A stretch of DNA of 64,000 nucleotides from Rhodanobacter humi. Lineage in GTDB: Bacteria > Pseudomonadota > Gammaproteobacteria > Xanthomonadales > Rhodanobacteraceae. Shown here one piece after another: positions 60,773-64,000 of this stretch. The notes below the pieces were generated by a model, which was not told where the DNA came from, made no database searches, and saw only the letters and a list, made by a program, of their open reading frames with translations. The translations under genes were made by a program, and so were the position numbers. The stretch is taken from positions 3,286,001-3,350,000 of the forward strand of contig NZ_JBGBPY010000001.1 of NCBI RefSeq assembly GCF_041107455.1. Reading direction: 5' to 3'. How positions within the stretch are numbered: the stretch's first letter is position 1; every line of letters begins with the position of its first letter.

Positions 60773-61690
60773 TCAGCGCGGATGCTTCGCCATGATGCCG
60801 TGCACCTGGCGCACGAGGTTCACCGCCTGGTCGAACGGGCGCAGCCACATGTTGCGGCCGAACATCACGCCGTTCGCGCCGGACTGCATGTAGTGCTCCA
60901 CCTTGCGCAGCACCGCGTCGTCGTCGTCGTTCTTCTCGCCGCCGGAGAACAGCACCATGGTGCGGCCGGCGGAGCGCACCACGCGGGCGCAGCGGGCGGT
61001 GGAGTCTTCCTGCAGCTTGTCGTACGGCGCCGGCACGTTCGCCACGCTGTCGTTCGGCTCGTGCAGCTTCACGATGTCGGCGCCCAGTTCCAGCGCCACG
61101 CGCGCGGCGTAGTCCTGCGCGTACAGCGTGTTGGTGCCGCCCCTGGCGTTGACCGCGCTGCCACGCGGGTAGGACCAAAGTACCAGCGGCATGCCGTAGC
61201 GCTCGCAGTCGCGGCGAACCTGCTCGAACTGGCGGAACTCGTCGTGCTGGCGCGGCGAGCCCACGTACATGGTGTAGCCCACGGCGTCGGCGCCGAGGCG
61301 CACTGCGTCTTCCACCGAGGCGAACAGCGGCGAGGTGGCCTCGGCGTCGCTGGGGATATTGGTCTTGCCGTTGAGCTTGAGGATCAGCGGCACGCGACCG
61401 GCGTACTCGGCCATGTACTTCTCGGCCAGGCCGATGCCCAGCGCGATGGCAGAAAAGCCACCGGCTGCGGCGAGTTCGAACTGGTAGCCCGGATCGACGG
61501 CCGGCGGATGGGGAAAGAAGTCGGTGGGGCCATGCTCCAGGCCCTGGTCCAACGGCAGCACCAGCAGGCTGCCGTTCTTCGGACCCGAGCCGTACAGCAG
61601 GCGCCACAGGCGGGCGCGCTTGCCCTGTGACAGCGCGAGTTTCGAAAACTTTTCGGAAGCTTGCGAAGGTACTTGTAAGTTCTGATTCAT
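60773..61690 (-). CDS. Class I fructose/tagatose-bisphosphate aldolase (DhnA/FbaB type)
   Basis: 305 residues. LLVLPLDQGLEHGPTDFFPH is the phosphate-side signature of the DhnA/FbaB class I family; VGSPRQHDEFRQFEQV, LVLWSYPRGSAV, LGADIVKLHEP (candidate Schiff-base Lys near residue 187), MVLFSGGEKNDDD and GVMFGRNMWLR follow. In this cluster the substrate may be fructose-1,6- or tagatose-1,6-bisphosphate. ATG 61690 lacks an obvious ribosome site; the frame is open further upstream but without family resemblance. Divergent from the SIS gene. Confidence 0.88.
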   Translation of the reverse strand: MNQNLQVPSQASEKFSKLALSQGKRARLWRLLYGSGPKNGSLLVLPLDQGLEHGPTDFFPHPPAVDPGYQFELAAAGGFSAIALGIGLAEKYMAEYAGRVPLILKLNGKTNIPSDAEATSPLFASVEDAVRLGADAVGYTMYVGSPRQHDEFRQFEQVRRDCERYGMPLVLWSYPRGSAVNARGGTNTLYAQDYAARVALELGADIVKLHEPNDSVANVPAPYDKLQEDSTARCARVVRSAGRTMVLFSGGEKNDDDDAVLRKVEHYMQSGANGVMFGRNMWLRPFDQAVNLVRQVHGIMAKHPR

Positions 61691-61775
61691 TTCGAATACG
61701 CTGCAGTGGTGGGCGGATGGCTTCACATTCGAACGAAATGAGTCAAATGTCAATACTTGGAAACAAAACGAAAGC
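61684..61775. promoter_or_regulatory. Probable DeoR/AgaR operator region with three TTTCG motifs
   Basis: On the minus strand GCTTTCGTTTTGTTTCCAA (61757-61775) fits the published AgaR pattern of TTTCRTTTYRTTTY. Related TTTCG motifs lie at about 61725-61742 (CATTTCGTTCGAATG) and 61686-61697 (CATTTCGAAT). They cover the divergent start region of the aldolase and SIS genes. Confidence 0.6.
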
Positions 61776-62961
61776 ATTCGACAGTCTAGCCGCGCTGGCG
61801 GCGGCTGCGCCGGCGGCGCAGCGCGAGCTCGGCTATGCCGATACGTTGCGCGAGATCCTGCAGCAGCCGACGACCTGGCAAGCCACCGCCGCGCTGCTGC
61901 GCGAACCGTCGGTGCAGGCGCAGCTGCAAGCGGCGCTGACGCCGCGCCCCGCGCAGATCGTGCTGACCGGTTCGGGCAGCTCGATCTACGCCAGCGAATG
62001 CATTGCGCCGGACCTGCAGCAGGCACTGGGTGTGCCGGTGCAGGCGATCGCCGCGGGCACCTTGCTCACGCACTGGCGCCGCGCGCTGCCGCCGGGTGGC
62101 GGCCTGCTGATCTCGATCGCGCGCTCGGGCGACAGCCCGGAGAGCGCCGGCGTGGTCGACCAGTTGCTGGCGCATGCGCCGGACTGGCGCCACCTCGCGA
62201 TCACCTGCAACGCGAACGGCAAGCTGGCCACGCAGTACCGGAACGAGCCGCGCTACTTCTCTCTGGTGCTGGACGAGCGCACCAACGACCGCAGCCTGGT
62301 GATGACCTCGAGCTTCACCAACCTGGTGCTGGCCGGCAGCGGGCTGGGTGGCCGCGCCGACACGGCCGGCGTACAACGCCTCGCCGGTTGCGTGCAGCAC
62401 GTGTTCGAGCAGCAGTCCGATGCGCTGGCGGCGATCGCATACCGCAACTTCGATCAGGCGGTCTACCTCGGCAGCGGCGGTGCGCTGGGCGCCGCGCGCG
62501 AGGCCGCGCTGAAGATGCTGGAGATGAGCGCCGGCCGCGTGCGCACGATGGCCGAGACCTTCCTCGGCCTGCGGCACGGCCCGATGTCCAGCCTCGACGA
62601 GCGCACCCTGGTGGTGGCCTTCCTCTCGCCCGACCCGGCGGTGCGCGCCTACGAATACGACTTGCTGCGCGAGCTGGGCCGCAAGCGGCTGGGCCTGGCG
62701 CGCGTGCTGGTGGGCGAGGGCATCGCCGACGACGTGATCGGCGCGCAGGACGTGGCGGTGGATCTCGCCGGCCTTGCGGCGAGCGACGACGCGCTGCCAC
62801 TGCTGGCCGACGTGGCGGTGGGTCAGGTACTGGCGTTCTTCCGCTGCCTCGCGCTGGGCGGCAAGCCCGATGCGCCGGCGCAAGGCGTGCTCACCCGGGT
62901 GGTCGAGTCCTTCGCGCTGCATGCCGCGGGCACCACACAGCGTGAGGAGCGCAAGGCGTGA
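61717..62961 (+). CDS. SIS-domain sugar isomerase/deaminase (AgaS-like)
   Basis: Up to 414 residues. Two SIS domains: VLTGSGSSIYASECIAPDLQ, SIARSGDSPESAGVVDQLL and TCNANGKLATQY in the first, and YLGSGGALGAAREAALKMLE, AETFLGLRHGPMSS in the second, the AgaS/GlmS-isomerase-like arrangement; AgaS deaminates galactosamine-6-phosphate to tagatose-6-phosphate. Three in-frame ATGs (61717, 61738, 61747) are possible; none has a strong ribosome site and operators overlap them. The stop overlaps the next kinase GTG. Confidence 0.85.
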   Translation: MASHSNEMSQMSILGNKTKAFDSLAALAAAAPAAQRELGYADTLREILQQPTTWQATAALLREPSVQAQLQAALTPRPAQIVLTGSGSSIYASECIAPDLQQALGVPVQAIAAGTLLTHWRRALPPGGGLLISIARSGDSPESAGVVDQLLAHAPDWRHLAITCNANGKLATQYRNEPRYFSLVLDERTNDRSLVMTSSFTNLVLAGSGLGGRADTAGVQRLAGCVQHVFEQQSDALAAIAYRNFDQAVYLGSGGALGAAREAALKMLEMSAGRVRTMAETFLGLRHGPMSSLDERTLVVAFLSPDPAVRAYEYDLLRELGRKRLGLARVLVGEGIADDVIGAQDVAVDLAGLAASDDALPLLADVAVGQVLAFFRCLALGGKPDAPAQGVLTRVVESFALHAAGTTQREERKA

Positions 62962-63884
62962 AGCGCATCCTCGTCGCCGGCGAACTCAACGTCGACCTGG
63001 TGTTCCGGGACTGCCAGGCGTTCCCCGCGCCGGGACGCGAGGTGCTGGCCGAAGACGCGCTGGTCGTGCCGGGCAGCTCCTCGATGATCTGCGCGATGGG
63101 GCTGGCGCGGTTGGGCAATCCGGTAGCCTTCGCCGGCAAGGTCGGCGTGGACGGCTGGGGCGGCTTCTGCGTCTCGGCGTTGCAGGGCGCCGGCATCGAC
63201 GTGGCCGCGGTGCACCGCGATCCCGCGCTGCGTACCGGCATCACCGCCTCGTTCTCCACCAGCAGCGACCGTGCGCTGGTCACCTTCGCCGGTGCGATCG
63301 GCGCGCTGCGCGCCGCGGACGTCGGCGACGAACTGCTGGCGAGCGCCGACCACTTGCACGTGTCCTCGTATTACCTGCAGAGCGCCTTGCGCCCGGAACT
63401 CAAGTCGCTGTTCGTGCGGGCAGGCAAGTTGGGCCTAAGCACCTCGCTCGATCCCGGTTTCGACCCCGAGCAGCGCTGGGGTGACGAATGGCACGACTTG
63501 CTCGCCGAGGTCGACCTGTTCCTGCCGAACGACGTGGAACTCGCCGGCATCAGCGGATGCGAGTCGATGCTCGATGCCATGCGCGCGCTGGACAATGGCC
63601 GCACCCGCATCGTGGTGAAGCGCGGCCGGAACGGTTGCGCCACGCTGGACGGCGCCAGCAAATTGATCGAAGCGCCGGCCTTCGCGGTGGACGCGGTGGA
63701 CAGCACCGGCGCCGGCGACTCCTTCGACGCCGGCTTCCTGCATGCGTGGCTGCGCGGCCTGTCGCTGACCGAGGCCTTGCGCTGGGGCAATGCCTGCGGC
63801 GCGCTCTCCACCCGCGGCGTGGGCGGCACCGCACGCCAGGCCGACGAGGCCGAGGCGAAAGCGCTGCTGGGGAGCGCCGCGTGA
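62958..63884 (+). CDS. PfkB/ribokinase-family carbohydrate kinase
   Basis: 308 residues from GTG 62958, which overlaps the SIS stop. ILVAGELNVDLVF at the start, GSSSMICAMGLARLGNPVAF for the sugar-binding loop, LFLPNDVELAGISG and the ATP/catalytic DSTGAGDSFDAGFLHAW (catalytic Asp near residue 253) are all present. Substrate not certain: in an AgaS-like context it could phosphorylate an amino sugar or hexose. Overlaps the second kinase by 4 nt. Confidence 0.9.
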   Translation: MKRILVAGELNVDLVFRDCQAFPAPGREVLAEDALVVPGSSSMICAMGLARLGNPVAFAGKVGVDGWGGFCVSALQGAGIDVAAVHRDPALRTGITASFSTSSDRALVTFAGAIGALRAADVGDELLASADHLHVSSYYLQSALRPELKSLFVRAGKLGLSTSLDPGFDPEQRWGDEWHDLLAEVDLFLPNDVELAGISGCESMLDAMRALDNGRTRIVVKRGRNGCATLDGASKLIEAPAFAVDAVDSTGAGDSFDAGFLHAWLRGLSLTEALRWGNACGALSTRGVGGTARQADEAEAKALLGSAA

Positions 63885-64000
63885 TCACGGTCGTCGGCAT
63901 CAACACCGCGATCGACCACCTGATGCGGGTAGACACGCTGCACCTGGGCGAGGTCAACCGCACGGTGCACGAGCAGGTGTTGCCGGGCGGCAAGGGTCTG
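63881..64000 (+). CDS. Start of a second PfkB kinase (1-phosphofructokinase/tagatose-6-phosphate kinase-like), cut by window end
   Basis: The frame begins at GTG 63881, overlapping the previous stop (GTGA). The 40 residues visible, ITVVGINTAIDHLMRVDTLH, LGEVNRT and LPGGKGL, correspond to the N-terminal strand and the GGKG sugar loop of FruK/LacC-type kinases. Such an enzyme would make the bisphosphate that the aldolase at 60773-61690 cleaves. Confidence 0.75.
   Translation, partial: MITVVGINTAIDHLMRVDTLHLGEVNRTVHEQVLPGGKGL

Overview
The window reads as a chromosomal segment of a high-GC gammaproteobacterium, most likely of the Rhodanobacteraceae/Xanthomonadaceae line (Dyella, Rhodanobacter, Luteibacter-like). 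Supporting this are the argH(tail)-proB-proA order, an Oar-type TonB-dependent receptor with a TPR-sulfotransferase, an ECF sigma/Ser-Thr kinase pair of the EcfK/PknS kind, leucine-degradation (liu) genes, and interspersed repeats typical of that group (GTAGGAGCGGCTTCAGCCGCGA, GGGGTCAGAGTGCA, GGCCATGGATGGCCGC families). The assignment is inference from gene content. No rRNA, tRNA, CRISPR array or prophage was seen.

Layout. 1-5.8 kb: proline biosynthesis (proB-proA), then a pirin, an isochorismatase-like hydrolase and a cytosolic beta-helix protein. 5.9-19.5 kb: the most interesting block: gamma-glutamyltransferase, TPR-sulfotransferase, TonB-dependent receptor, M61 peptidase, sodium/glutamate symporter GltS, DUF1611 protein (DgcN-type D-glutamate N-acetyltransferase) and a LysR regulator (DgcR-type). 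Three intergenic regions of this block carry the same promoter architecture with identical spacing: a CATAAC-N5-GTTNTG palindrome, 12 bp, CCAATGAAAAG, 17 bp, ATAGTCA. I read this as one LysR regulon for scavenging gamma-glutamyl peptides and D-glutamate, probably from peptidoglycan or gamma-glutamyl compounds. A 272-bp MITE-like element sits between dgcN and gltS.

19.6-28.8 kb: hemerythrin-like protein, secreted alpha/beta hydrolase, VOC protein, Lrp regulator, a relic of kynureninase, then an Fnr-type promoter driving an unusual cbb3-like oxidase operon (CcoN, a CcoO fused to a second cytochrome c domain, two small membrane proteins), followed by an intact kynureninase and ACMSD of tryptophan degradation. 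29-32.3 kb: a receptor-like Ser/Thr kinase with TPRs and its ECF sigma factor. 32.4-43.5 kb: mostly housekeeping or small stress genes (two SDRs, ArsR regulator, beta-propeller protein with a perfect 254-bp tandem duplication of its 5' end, FUSC transporter, DinB, EfpL, RcnB-like protein, two GNATs, YdeI-like protein, exported amidohydrolase).

43.5-54.5 kb: leucine/acyl-CoA catabolism (HMG-CoA lyase, AlaX, biotin carboxylase subunit, enoyl-CoA hydratase, carboxyltransferase, thiolase), split by an oppositely oriented, Fur-controlled feoA-feoB-small gene iron operon. 54.7-64 kb: a lipobox-bearing subtilisin autotransporter, a DoxX-like membrane protein, and a sugar-phosphate cluster (DeoR/AgaR-type repressor, amidohydrolase, class I aldolase, SIS isomerase, two PfkB kinases) that resembles amino-sugar/tagatose routes and runs off the right edge.
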